A stretch of DNA of 58,097 nucleotides from Chloroflexota bacterium. Its GTDB lineage: Bacteria > Chloroflexota > UBA11872. Positions 43,162 through 51,715 of the stretch are shown here, in pieces. The notes beneath the pieces were generated by a model. It worked only from the letters and a program-made list of their open reading frames with translations, did not search any database and was not told the DNA's origin. The position numbers and the translations under genes are program-made. Position 1 is the stretch's first letter; each line of letters starts with the position of its first letter. The stretch is taken from assembly GCA_028874315.1 (NCBI GenBank), contig JAPPKM010000090.1, positions 1 to 58,097 on the forward strand, written 5' to 3'.

Positions 43162-44028
43162 ATGCGGCAGGTCAGTGGCATGGGGCTTTCGGAACAGCAG
43201 GTTCGGTTTTTCGAGACGTTTGGGTATTTGAGCTTTCCCGGGGCGTTTGCGGATGAGGCGGAGGCGATCAGCGAGGAGTTCGAGCGGATCTGGGCGGAGC
43301 GTGGGGGCGGGCACGAGGGGCGAGCGCATGATCACAAACAGCGTTCGGCGTTCGTGCCGTTCATCGACCAGAGCGAGTATCTGAGTGGGCTGATCGACGA
43401 CCCGCGAATCGACGGGGTGGCTTCGGCGCTGCTGGGGGACGACTACAACTACGAAACCAGCGACGGGAACTTCTACGTGGGCGACACGCGCTGGCACTCG
43501 GACGGGTTTGGGCGGACGAAATACCGGTTTCTGAAGTTCGCGTTCTACCTGGACCCGGTGACAGCGGCGTCGGGCTGCCTGCGGGTGATTCCGGGAAGCC
43601 ACCACCGGCGCGACGGCTATGCGAACACCCTGCACGACCTGATGAGCACCAGCCGGGTCGACCAGACCGAGGAAGCGTTCGGGGTCGCCGGTTCCGAAGT
43701 TCCGGCGGTGGCGCTGGAAACGCAGCCGGGCGACCTGATCATGTTCAACCAGGACCTGAAACACGCCTCGTATGGGGGCGGCACGCGACGTCGAATGTTC
43801 ACGATCAACATGTCGGAGCGGTTCGACGATGAGGACCTGGACACGCTGCGGAACGACGTCGCCTCACTGGTGCGGTTCTGGGCGGAGAGCGCCTACGGCG
43901 ACGCGATGGTCAGGACGGCCGGGCCGGACCGAATGGTGCACCTGGAGCAGCGGATGGCGAATGACGACCATCTGCCGGCGCTGGTGTCGAAGGCGCGCGA
44001 GGAGATGAGCGAGCCGGCGCGGGGATAG
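43162..44028 (+). CDS. Phytanoyl-CoA dioxygenase (PhyH)-family Fe(II)/2-oxoglutarate enzyme
   Basis: Predicted non-heme iron hydroxylase of 288 residues. It begins LSEQQVRFFETFGYLSFPGA, usual for the family. The 2-His-1-carboxylate triad is visible as HSD in TRWHSDGFGR and the distal His in LKHASYGGGTRRRMF, which also offers the Arg for 2-oxoglutarate. ATG 43162 or ATG 43180 may be the start; the second gives a more typical N-terminus. The substrate is unknown. Confidence 0.86.
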   Translation: MRQVSGMGLSEQQVRFFETFGYLSFPGAFADEAEAISEEFERIWAERGGGHEGRAHDHKQRSAFVPFIDQSEYLSGLIDDPRIDGVASALLGDDYNYETSDGNFYVGDTRWHSDGFGRTKYRFLKFAFYLDPVTAASGCLRVIPGSHHRRDGYANTLHDLMSTSRVDQTEEAFGVAGSEVPAVALETQPGDLIMFNQDLKHASYGGGTRRRMFTINMSERFDDEDLDTLRNDVASLVRFWAESAYGDAMVRTAGPDRMVHLEQRMANDDHLPALVSKAREEMSEPARG

Positions 44029-44043
44029 TTGCCAATAGGCAAC
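44028..44043. terminator. Small palindromic hairpin between convergent genes
   Basis: GTTGCC (44028-44033), loop AATA, GGCAAC (44038-44043): a perfect six-pair stem directly after the PhyH stop and 23 bases before the radical SAM stop. It could end transcription in both directions, but no T-run is present. Confidence 0.4.
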
Positions 44044-44065
44044 AGTCTGAGCCCCAGCAGTTGGA

Positions 44066-45874
44066 CTAGGCGGCGGTGGCTGGTTCGGTGGTGGCGTCGG
44101 CAAGGGCGCGTTGGTATTCGCGCTGGAGGAGGCGCTTGCTGACGAAGATGTCGACGAGGTCCCAGGGCAGGGGTTCGTCGGGGTCGCGCTGGCGGTGAAT
44201 GTACCAATCAAGGTCGAGGCCGGCGGCTTCGATGGCCTGATACCAGCGGTCGGGCTGGAAGTGTTCCATCCAGCCGTCGAAGCGGCAGCCGCGTTCCCAC
44301 GCGCCCTTGATGGCGTGGCCAATACGGCGGTCGCCCAGGGCCAGCAGCGCCTCGATGTGACTCTCCTGGGGGTCGTGCCACATGAGGTGGATGTTGCGGT
44401 CGCGGGCGATGTCGAAACAGGCCTGCTGCTTGGCGCGAATGGCGTCGCTGCGGTCCTGCGGGTGCCACTGGAAGGGGGTGAAGGGCTTGGGGATGAAGGT
44501 GGAGACGGTGACGTTGACCTTGGCGCGCTTGCCGTGGTGGCGGCGGCCGAGAGCCATGACACGGTTGGCCAGGTGGGCGATGGCCTGGGCGTCCTCGATG
44601 GTCTCGGTGGGCTGGCCGATCATGAAGTAGAGCTTGATGGTGCGGAAGCCGCGCTGGAAGGCCATGTCGCAGGTCTCCAGCAGGTCCTCGTCCGAGATCT
44701 CCTTGTTGATGACGCGGCGCATGCGGGGGGTGGCGGCTTCGGGAGCGAAGGTGAGGCTGCCGCCGCGCTTGCCACCGCGCTGGAGGGCGTCGGCCACGTC
44801 GACGTTGAAGGTCTCGACTCGGGTGGAGGGGATGGAGACGCGGACGTAGTCCTCCGCGGAGTCGTACACGTCGTTGATGACGCCATCCAGCCCCTCGTAG
44901 TCGACAGCGTTGAGGGAGAGCAGGGAGACCTCGCTCTGGCCGGTGGCGGTGAGACAGCGGTCGACGGCCTGCTCGACCAGGTCCTTGCTGCGATGGCGGA
45001 CCGGGCGGTAGAGGTAGCCGGCCTGGCAAAAGCGGCAGGCGCGGGCGCAGCCGCGGTCAAGTTCGACGGCGATGCGGTCATGCACGACGCCGGTGTTGGG
45101 AACGACGGGACGTCTGGGCCCGCTGTAGACGTCGATGTCGACGTACTGGCGGGCGATCCGTTCGGGCAGGTCCTCCAACAACCGCCGGTGGCCAAGAAAG
45201 GCGCCGTCCTCGGCGTACTGGGGCTCGTAGAGGCCGGGGGCGTAGATGCCAGGAGTGCTGAGGGCGCAGGCGGCGATGAACTTATCGCGCCAGCCGGGTT
45301 GGGAGCGGTCAAATTCGGCATGCAGGTGCAGAACTTGCTGGAGGAGATCCTCGCCTTCGCCGACGGCAATCAGGTCAAAAAAGTCGGCCATGGGCTCGGG
45401 GTTGGAGACGGCGGAGCCACCGCCGAGGACTAGGGGGTCGGAGTCGGTGCGATCGATGCGCTCGATGGGGATGCCGGCGAGGTCCAGCATTTCCAGCACG
45501 TTGGTGTTCCCGCTCTCGTAGCTCATCGAGAAGCCGAGTATGTGGAAGTCGCGCAGCGGGCGGCGTGATTCCCAGCCCCAGAGCGGAAGGCCTTGCGCGC
45601 GCATGGCGTCGGCCATATCGGGGAGCGGGGTGAAGCTGCGGTCGCAGAGGTGCGGCGTGTCGTCGTTGACCAATTCGTAGAGCAGCCCCATGGCCAGGTT
45701 GGACATACCAATCTCGTAGGCGTCGGGGAAACAGAGCGCCAGGCGCGTCTGCGCGGAATCCCAGCCCTTCTGACGCGCGTTGTGCTCGCCCGCGAGGTAC
45801 TGCGCGGGTTTGGTTACCCGGTCGAGCAGCGGCTCAATCTCAACGAGCGACGGCGCGGAAGTGTCGATTGCCAT
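44066..45874 (-). CDS. Radical SAM protein of the TIGR03960 type (B12-binding-like N-terminus)
   Basis: A 602-residue enzyme of unknown reaction. The N-terminal VTKPAQYLAGEHNARQKGWD and FPDAYEIGMSNLAMGLLYEL match the TIGR03960 family as I recall it. The [4Fe-4S] cluster motif is CARACRFC (C276, C280, C283), followed by QAGYLYRPVRHRS. Further motifs are SLTFAPEAATPRMRRVINKE and KLYFMIGQPTET. Many homologues are fused to or followed by a DUF2344 (TIGR03936) domain, which is absent here. The ORF extends 31 codons upstream, but homology begins at the ATG at 45874. Confidence 0.86.
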   Translation of the reverse strand: MAIDTSAPSLVEIEPLLDRVTKPAQYLAGEHNARQKGWDSAQTRLALCFPDAYEIGMSNLAMGLLYELVNDDTPHLCDRSFTPLPDMADAMRAQGLPLWGWESRRPLRDFHILGFSMSYESGNTNVLEMLDLAGIPIERIDRTDSDPLVLGGGSAVSNPEPMADFFDLIAVGEGEDLLQQVLHLHAEFDRSQPGWRDKFIAACALSTPGIYAPGLYEPQYAEDGAFLGHRRLLEDLPERIARQYVDIDVYSGPRRPVVPNTGVVHDRIAVELDRGCARACRFCQAGYLYRPVRHRSKDLVEQAVDRCLTATGQSEVSLLSLNAVDYEGLDGVINDVYDSAEDYVRVSIPSTRVETFNVDVADALQRGGKRGGSLTFAPEAATPRMRRVINKEISDEDLLETCDMAFQRGFRTIKLYFMIGQPTETIEDAQAIAHLANRVMALGRRHHGKRAKVNVTVSTFIPKPFTPFQWHPQDRSDAIRAKQQACFDIARDRNIHLMWHDPQESHIEALLALGDRRIGHAIKGAWERGCRFDGWMEHFQPDRWYQAIEAAGLDLDWYIHRQRDPDEPLPWDLVDIFVSKRLLQREYQRALADATTEPATAA

Positions 45875-46017
45875 TTGCCAATACTGCCCTATCGACCTGG
45901 CCCGTTCGAGAACCTTCCAAAGTCCTGCAAGCGAAAACCATTCAGCCGAGTTGAACAATGCTCCCACGCTAGGCGGCTAAGATACTGCGCCCGCCCGTCG
46001 CCAAAGGCACTCCGGCA

Positions 46018-47268
46018 ATGCCTGATCTGGTCATCCGCGCCTCCACGCTTGTCGACGGCACCGGCGTGGATCCGTGCTTCGACGCCGAAGTCGTCGTGAG
46101 CAACGGCGCCATTGCATACGCCGGGCCTGCCCTCCCGCACGCGGACGATGTGGACGTCATCGACTACGGCGACGCCACCATCATGCCCGGCCTCATCGAC
46201 TGCCATTGCCACTTGCAGTTCGGCGCGTATTCCAGCCACGAGCGCACGCTGGCAGTCCATAAGTCCGCCTCCAACGAGGAACGGGTCATCACCGCAATCC
46301 AGAACGCCCAGCGTGCCCTGGCAACCGGGGTGACCACCATGCGCGACACCGGCGGCTACCGGACCCTCAACATGCTGGTTCGCGACGCGCAGCGCGCCGG
46401 CCATTTCATGGGTCCGCGCCTGCTGGTCTGTGGGGCGCCGATCACCACCACGGGTGGACATCTGAATTGGTGCGGGCTGCGAGCCGATTCGCGCGACGAG
46501 GTAGTCCGTGCTGCTCGCCAGATGGTCGAAGCCGGTGCCGACTTCATCAAGGTCATGGCCACCGGCGGCATGATGACACCCGGCTCCCAGGCCGGGCACT
46601 CCCAATACGATCTGGAGACGCTGCGCGCGCTGGTTACGGACTCTCATCGGCTCCGACGTCATGTTGCGGCCCATGTGCTCGGCGCAGACGGTTGCCGCGA
46701 CGCCATTGATGCCGGCGTGGATACGCTCGAGCATTGCTCGTGGCTTACGGCCGACGGAATCCGCGGCCAATCGGCGATCGACGCCGCGGCCGTCGACCGC
46801 ATCGATGCCACGCATCAGTCCGTCCATATGACGCTGGCGGCCATGAATCGAACCCCGTTCCGCGACCTGGCCCACCTGGACGCGCTGCCGGCTGACGAGC
46901 GCGAACGCATCCGAGCCGCGGGCGCGAATTTTCGCTACATGCGCGAGCAAGGTGTGCCGCACGTTGTGTCCACGGACGCCGGCGTAATCGACACGCCATT
47001 TCATGAGTTTCCGCTCTCGGTCATCAGCGCGGTCGTGGCGCTCGATACGACTCCGGTGGACGCTGTGCACCTGGTCACCGGCGCCGCCGCCCATGCCATT
47101 GGCCTGGGCGAGTTGACCGGATCGCTTGTCCCAGGACGTCAGGCCGATCTCCTGGTGGTCGACGGCGACGCGTCCGAGAACATCTGCAACATCGCCCGCA
47201 CCGTGTCTGTCTATCTTGGCGGTCAAGAGGTGGTGCGAAAGCGCCGCTTGGAAGTGCTCGTCAACTAA
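46018..47268 (+). CDS. Metal-dependent amidohydrolase (imidazolonepropionase-like)
   Basis: A 416-residue TIM-barrel hydrolase of the amidohydrolase superfamily. Metal and catalytic positions are the HxH in GLIDCHCHLQF, the carboxylated Lys in ADFIKVMATGG, His in HVAAHVLGADG, His in DTLEHCSW and the catalytic Asp in VVSTDAGVIDTPFHEF. A composite beta-sandwich closes with GSLVPGRQADLLVVDGD. The family includes prolidases and imidazolonepropionases; the exact substrate is unknown. It is divergent from the radical SAM gene (about 140-base spacer) and convergent with aspartate dehydrogenase. Confidence 0.88.
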   Translation: MPDLVIRASTLVDGTGVDPCFDAEVVVSNGAIAYAGPALPHADDVDVIDYGDATIMPGLIDCHCHLQFGAYSSHERTLAVHKSASNEERVITAIQNAQRALATGVTTMRDTGGYRTLNMLVRDAQRAGHFMGPRLLVCGAPITTTGGHLNWCGLRADSRDEVVRAARQMVEAGADFIKVMATGGMMTPGSQAGHSQYDLETLRALVTDSHRLRRHVAAHVLGADGCRDAIDAGVDTLEHCSWLTADGIRGQSAIDAAAVDRIDATHQSVHMTLAAMNRTPFRDLAHLDALPADERERIRAAGANFRYMREQGVPHVVSTDAGVIDTPFHEFPLSVISAVVALDTTPVDAVHLVTGAAAHAIGLGELTGSLVPGRQADLLVVDGDASENICNIARTVSVYLGGQEVVRKRRLEVLVN

Positions 47269-47354
47269 CCCGCAGAACTGGTGGTCGCTGAATTTGCGCT
47301 CGGCTTGCTACCGCGTCCGATTGCTTGTCTTTGCACTTGCCAGGCGGAAGGAAG

Positions 47355-48188
47355 CTATGCGAAACGCAGCGGCGAGCCGAGCTGCCGCAACAACGCGATA
47401 ACGCTCTGTGCTGCGAGGGCGCTGGTCTTGGGGTTTGTCTCGCTCGGTCGGTTCTCCAGCCGCAACTGCATGGTTCCGAACGAGCCGAGAGCTTCGACCT
47501 CGTGCACATTGCCGGGCGCTTCGGGGTCGGCCACCACGGTCACGCGCATGCGGTCGGGATCGTCCGCGGCCAGGGCCAGCAGCGCCGCCACGTTGACATT
47601 CTGAGGAAAGCCGCGCACGGCTTCCCGCGGGCCGCCTGAGAAGATGACGCGTCGCTGGGTTGTGTCCGACAGGTCAATCCCCTGCGCCACCACCCACGGC
47701 GCGTCCGCCAGGGCCAGCGGCGGTTTGGTGGTGGTCAGCGTGATCGACGTCACGTCGCCCACGCGCGCCGCACGTACGACATCAAGCGCGCCAAGGGCGC
47801 CGGACGGCACCCAGATTCGTGCGCCCGACGCCTGCGCGGCCTTCAGCAGCGACTCGAGAAAATCCCCATCCAGCGTCGCGCCGGCGCTCAAAGCCACCAG
47901 GTCGACCCCTCGGCTGAGAACTTGCGGGGCGATGACACGGAGAGCGGCTTGGGAGGCGGCTTCGAGTACGGCATCCACTCCATTCCAGTTCAGCGTGGCG
48001 AGATCGGTATGAACCGGGACGTCCGCAGCCGCCAGGCTGTCGCGCGTTGGTCCGTCTATCGGTTCAACAACGGCGGCGATTGCGACACCGGGAGCTTTGC
48101 CTGAGCGGACGGCGCGTGCAACTTCGGCTCCGATTGCTCCCAGGCCGGCAATCGCGAGTTGCAGTGGCTGCGCGCCCGAGTGGCTCAG
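47355..48188 (-). CDS. nadX: L-aspartate dehydrogenase family protein (probable CTG start)
   Basis: NAD(P)-dependent oxidation of aspartate to iminoaspartate, usable for NAD synthesis. It has 277 residues from CTG. The Rossmann motif is LAIAGLGAIGAEVARAV. Family segments are LVALSAGAT, IWVPSGALGALDVVRAA, RGFPQNVNVAALLALA, DPEAPGNVHEVE (conserved His) and NPKTSALAAQSVIALL. The first ATG/GTG in frame would delete the whole nucleotide-binding motif. A CTG at 48188 overlaps the TGA of the upstream lpdA as CTGA and gives the correct N-terminus. Operon with lpdA. nadA and nadC are not seen nearby. Confidence 0.85.
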   Translation of the reverse strand: MSHSGAQPLQLAIAGLGAIGAEVARAVRSGKAPGVAIAAVVEPIDGPTRDSLAAADVPVHTDLATLNWNGVDAVLEAASQAALRVIAPQVLSRGVDLVALSAGATLDGDFLESLLKAAQASGARIWVPSGALGALDVVRAARVGDVTSITLTTTKPPLALADAPWVVAQGIDLSDTTQRRVIFSGGPREAVRGFPQNVNVAALLALAADDPDRMRVTVVADPEAPGNVHEVEALGSFGTMQLRLENRPSETNPKTSALAAQSVIALLRQLGSPLRFA

Positions 48189-49594
48189 CGTCCGTTCCGC
48201 GGCAGGGGCAGGTGGATCGGGGCGTTGATCGCCTGCCAGGCCGATTCGGCGGTGGCTTCGGCAAAAGTCGGATGGGCGTGCACCGTCTCGCGCAGGTCGT
48301 CCAGCGTCGCCTCCAGCCGGATGGCCAGCACCCCCTCGGCAATGATGTCGCTGGCGCCCGGACCAATGACATGCATGCCCAGAATCTCGCCGTAATGACG
48401 GCCGGCCACGATCTTGACGAAACCGTCGGTGTCCCCGTAGGCGCGAGCGCGTCCCAGCGCTTGGAACGGGAACATGCCGACCTGAATGTCACCGTGCTCT
48501 TCCTTGGCCGCGTCCTCGGTCAGACCCACACTCGCGATTTCGGGGTGCGTAAAGGTGCAGGCGGGCACGGCGTTGGGTTCGTAGACGGCTGGGCGTCCCA
48601 GCGCGTGCTCGGCGGCGACGACGCCCTGATGTGACGCGACGTGTGCCAACAGCTTGTCGCCGATCACGTCGCCGATCGCGTAGATGTCGGGCTGGCTCGT
48701 CTGCTGATGTTCGTTTACGCCGATACCGCGCGGCGTGAACCGCACGCCGGCCGACTCCAGCCCGACATCTGCCACGTTGGCCCGACGGCCGGTCGCCAGC
48801 AGCACATGCGAGGCCTGCACGGTCTCCGGCTCGCCATTTGTCGCCAGCGTTACCTGAAGGTGCGGGTCGGCCCGCTCAATCGAATTGATTCGCGTGCCGG
48901 TGTGGACCCTCACGCCCTGCTGGACGAGGACTTTGCGCATGGCCGCGCTGACGGCCGCGTCCTCGTTGGGCACGACCCGCGGCAGCATCTCCACCAGGGT
49001 GACCTGGCCGCCCAGGAGCGCAAAAAGAGTGGCCCACTCGACGCCCACGGCCCCCGCGCCGGCCACCAGGATGTGCTCGGGAACTTCGTCAAGCTCGAAC
49101 GCTCCGTCGCTGTCGATGACGCCCGGGAGGTCGACGCCGGGAATCGGCGGAGCGGCGGAAGACGAGCCGGTGGCCACAATGACGGACTTCGCCGTGATGA
49201 GTTCGGTGCGATCGGCCAGCGACGCCTCCACGGCGCCGGCTCCTGCCAGGCGGCCCGTGCCCTGCAGGACCGTCACGCCGCCAGCTTTCAGGAGGCCCTC
49301 GATCCCGCGGCCAAGTTGCCCTACGACCCGGTCCTTGCGGCGAACCATGGCCTTGTAGTCGGCCTCAACGCCCTTGACCCGGACGCCGAAGCTGGACGCC
49401 TTCTTGGCCAGCTGAAAGACCTCGGCGCTGCGCAGCAACGCCTTGGATGGAATGCACCCACGGTTGAGGCAGACGCCACCGAGGCCGCTGTTTTCGACCA
49501 CGACGACCTGAGCGCCCAGTGCGGCGGCGCGAAGGGCCGCCACGTAACCGCCGGGTCCGCCGCCGATCACACACACGTCCGCCTGCAGGGGCAT
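48185..49594 (-). CDS. lpdA: Dihydrolipoyl dehydrogenase (E3)
   Basis: FAD- and NAD-dependent flavoprotein of 469 residues that reoxidises lipoamide in 2-oxoacid dehydrogenase complexes. FAD motif CVIGGGPGGYVAALRAAALG, redox disulphide in GGVCLNRGCIPSKAL, NAD motif ILVAGAGAVGVEWATLFALL, second FAD motif DIYAIGDVIGD and catalytic His-Glu in TVHAHPTFAEA. It probably serves the E1/E2 operon at 53-56 kb, although it lies about 3.5 kb away on the other strand. It is coupled to an aspartate dehydrogenase gene downstream. Confidence 0.95.
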   Translation of the reverse strand: MPLQADVCVIGGGPGGYVAALRAAALGAQVVVVENSGLGGVCLNRGCIPSKALLRSAEVFQLAKKASSFGVRVKGVEADYKAMVRRKDRVVGQLGRGIEGLLKAGGVTVLQGTGRLAGAGAVEASLADRTELITAKSVIVATGSSSAAPPIPGVDLPGVIDSDGAFELDEVPEHILVAGAGAVGVEWATLFALLGGQVTLVEMLPRVVPNEDAAVSAAMRKVLVQQGVRVHTGTRINSIERADPHLQVTLATNGEPETVQASHVLLATGRRANVADVGLESAGVRFTPRGIGVNEHQQTSQPDIYAIGDVIGDKLLAHVASHQGVVAAEHALGRPAVYEPNAVPACTFTHPEIASVGLTEDAAKEEHGDIQVGMFPFQALGRARAYGDTDGFVKIVAGRHYGEILGMHVIGPGASDIIAEGVLAIRLEATLDDLRETVHAHPTFAEATAESAWQAINAPIHLPLPRNGR

Positions 49595-49660
49595 CAGGTC
49601 CGCCGATCTGGTTGGGTAGTTAGCGGCATTGTAGAGGCGCGTGGCTTAAGACCGGTCTCG

Positions 49661-50404
49661 CTATGCATTGAAATTCGGCGGAATCTCCTCGGCGTCGAAG
49701 ACGCGCAGTGCCTCGTCCACGTGCTGGCGGCCGCGCCGCAGCGATATGCCGGCATGCCCCGGGTAAAGCGCCTCGAAATCCAGATCGCCCAGGCGGCGCA
49801 TCGTCACGACGAGATCCTGGATCGAGCAGTCGGGCGTGGACAGCAGCAGGATCTTGCCGCCTTGAAAGACCACGTCGCCGCCGAACAGGCCCACGTGGTC
49901 GTCTCCTTCGAGCAGGTAGGAGACGTGGACGCGGGCATGACCGGGGGTGGCGATGGCGGTGAGCCGAGCCTCGCCGATTTGGATGGTATCGCCGTCGGCA
50001 ATCGAGACGGCTGACTGACAGTGGACCAACCGGTAGTCGGACGGATAAGTCCCCCCGGCCCTGGCGCGTGGGAGCGAGATGGCTTCCTCGTCGGCCTGCC
50101 GGAGCCAGTCCGCCGATGGCCCCGGTGCCAGGACTTCGGCCCCGGTCAGCTCGTGCAGCGGCCCTGCGCCGCCGCCGTGGTCGGCATGGGCATGGGTGAG
50201 CGCGATCGACTGGATATTCGCGGGGTCGAATCCGGCGGCGCGAACGTTGGCCAGGATCAGTTCCGGCTCAAGGCCGACGCCGGCGTCGATCAGTGCCAGT
50301 GGACCTCCGCCGTCGACAAGGTAAACGTGGCAGTCGTACGGACCGGACAGGTCGGCGCCGGTCGCGCCGCTGCCAACCAGGTGCACGCGCCGCGTCAGGC
50401 GCAT
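49661..50404 (-). CDS. Metallo-beta-lactamase-fold hydrolase
   Basis: A 247-residue member of the MBL superfamily (glyoxalase II/RNase Z-like fold). Zinc ligands are in LTHAHADHGGGAGPL, the third His in AIATPGHARVHVSYL, the bridging Asp in GLFGGDVVFQG and the last His in LYPGHAG. The start ATG overlaps the upstream M20 stop as TGATG, so it is translationally coupled. The substrate is unknown; thioesterase or lactonase roles are possible. Confidence 0.88.
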   Translation of the reverse strand: MRLTRRVHLVGSGATGADLSGPYDCHVYLVDGGGPLALIDAGVGLEPELILANVRAAGFDPANIQSIALTHAHADHGGGAGPLHELTGAEVLAPGPSADWLRQADEEAISLPRARAGGTYPSDYRLVHCQSAVSIADGDTIQIGEARLTAIATPGHARVHVSYLLEGDDHVGLFGGDVVFQGGKILLLSTPDCSIQDLVVTMRRLGDLDFEALYPGHAGISLRRGRQHVDEALRVFDAEEIPPNFNA

Positions 50405-51555
50405 CAGGCGGCAATCTCCCCAAAGGCCTTGCAGACGCCCAGGTAGATGCCGACCGCCGCTTCGAGTTGCGCGATTTCGATCCACTCGTCGTTCGTATGT
50501 GCCTGCGCGATGTCGCCTGGGCCCAGGACGACGGACGGGATGCCGCCGACGCCGGAAAGCATGGCCGCGTCGGTGGCATAGGCCACGCCCAGCGGAGCGG
50601 GCGATATGCCCGCGGCGGCAACGGCGCGTTGCGCGGCACGCACGATCTGGGCGTCGTCGGGCGTCTCCAGCGGCGGGATGTCCACAAACGGCGGGTCGCG
50701 GTCGACGCGAAGTTCCTGGTTACCGGCCCGGAGCTCGTCCAGAGCCGCGTCAACATGCGCAAGCACCTCGGCGGACGTATCGCCCGGCACCAGCCGTCGG
50801 TCAATCTCGATCTCGCAGCGGTCGGGTACGACGTTGACTCCCGCCCCGCCCCGGATGGTCCCGACGTTCCAGGTGGCGTTGCCCAGGACTGGGTGCGTGC
50901 GGTCGTTGAGGTGCGGTTCGATGCCGCGCGCGATCGCTGGAATCGCCGTGGCCATGTCCTCAATTGCGTTGTGGCCCTGCTCGGGCATGGCACTGTGGGC
51001 GGCGACACCGTGGGTGCGGACGCGCCAGCGCACTGCGCCCTTCTGAGCGGTGATGATGCGCAACTCGGTCGGCTCGCCCACCACGGCCGCGTCGACTGGG
51101 GGACGACGCTCGGCCATGACCCGGGAACCAATCATCACGATTTCCTCGCCCACCGCTCCGGCCAGGCAGACGTCCACTGGAAAGTCTGGGTCCCCCGCCG
51201 CCGCGCGCAGAACGTGAAGCATGGCGGCCATACAGCCCTTGGGGTCGGCTGAGCCGCGGCCGTAGAGGCGGCCGCTGGCGATGCGTGGATTGAGAGCGTC
51301 GGGCATTGGATCCAGGCCGACGGTGTCAAGGTGGCACTCGAACATGAGAGTGGGGCGGTTGCCGCGGCGGATCCAGGCCAGGAGGTTGGGGCGGCCTGGC
51401 TCAACGTCGTACATCTCGATGTCGGCGCCGGCGGCGCGGGCGAGGTCGGCGACGTGGTGGGCGAGTTCGGACTCGCCTGGTCCGCCTTCCAAACTGCTGT
51501 TGACGCTGTTGATGGCAACCAGCCCCGCAAGCGTGTCAACGACCGATGTAGTGAT
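50404..51555 (-). CDS. M20-family peptidase/deacylase (ArgE/DapE-like, probable ATC start)
   Basis: Zinc-dependent amidohydrolase of 383 residues from ATC. Metal and catalytic motifs are TLMFECHLDTVGLD, GRGSADPKGCMAAML, AVGEEIVMIGS and VVGEPTE, with a dimerisation domain GAVRWRVRTHGVAAHSAMP and a late His in AQAHTNDEW. The first conventional start (TTG 51492) would remove the typical N-terminal helix VVDTLAGLVAINSVN. The ORF opens just after a TGA (51565-51567), and its only well-placed initiator is ATC 51555, seven bases after GAGG. The substrate is probably an N-acyl amino acid. Confidence 0.87.
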   Translation of the reverse strand: MTTSVVDTLAGLVAINSVNSSLEGGPGESELAHHVADLARAAGADIEMYDVEPGRPNLLAWIRRGNRPTLMFECHLDTVGLDPMPDALNPRIASGRLYGRGSADPKGCMAAMLHVLRAAAGDPDFPVDVCLAGAVGEEIVMIGSRVMAERRPPVDAAVVGEPTELRIITAQKGAVRWRVRTHGVAAHSAMPEQGHNAIEDMATAIPAIARGIEPHLNDRTHPVLGNATWNVGTIRGGAGVNVVPDRCEIEIDRRLVPGDTSAEVLAHVDAALDELRAGNQELRVDRDPPFVDIPPLETPDDAQIVRAAQRAVAAAGISPAPLGVAYATDAAMLSGVGGIPSVVLGPGDIAQAHTNDEWIEIAQLEAAVGIYLGVCKAFGEIAA

Positions 51556-51562
51556 GGCCCAA

Positions 51563-51566
51563 CCTC
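51563..51566 (-). promoter_or_regulatory. Shine-Dalgarno before the ATC start of the M20 gene
   Basis: GAGG on the minus strand, then seven bases, then ATC at 51555-51553, the same geometry as at the methyltransferase gene (23063-23076). It overlaps an in-frame TGA that closes the reading frame upstream. Confidence 0.5.
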
Positions 51567-51715
51567 ACGCGATGGCTCAGCGCGCGAGTCTGGCACATGC
51601 GGGATTTTGAGACGTTGCGGGCGGCGCCAGCCTTTGAGCTTCCGGCGCACCGAGTGCACCCAAGTTGAGACTGTGCCTTGTCGATTTACGGCAGCCGTGA
51701 AACGCCGTTGTTCGC

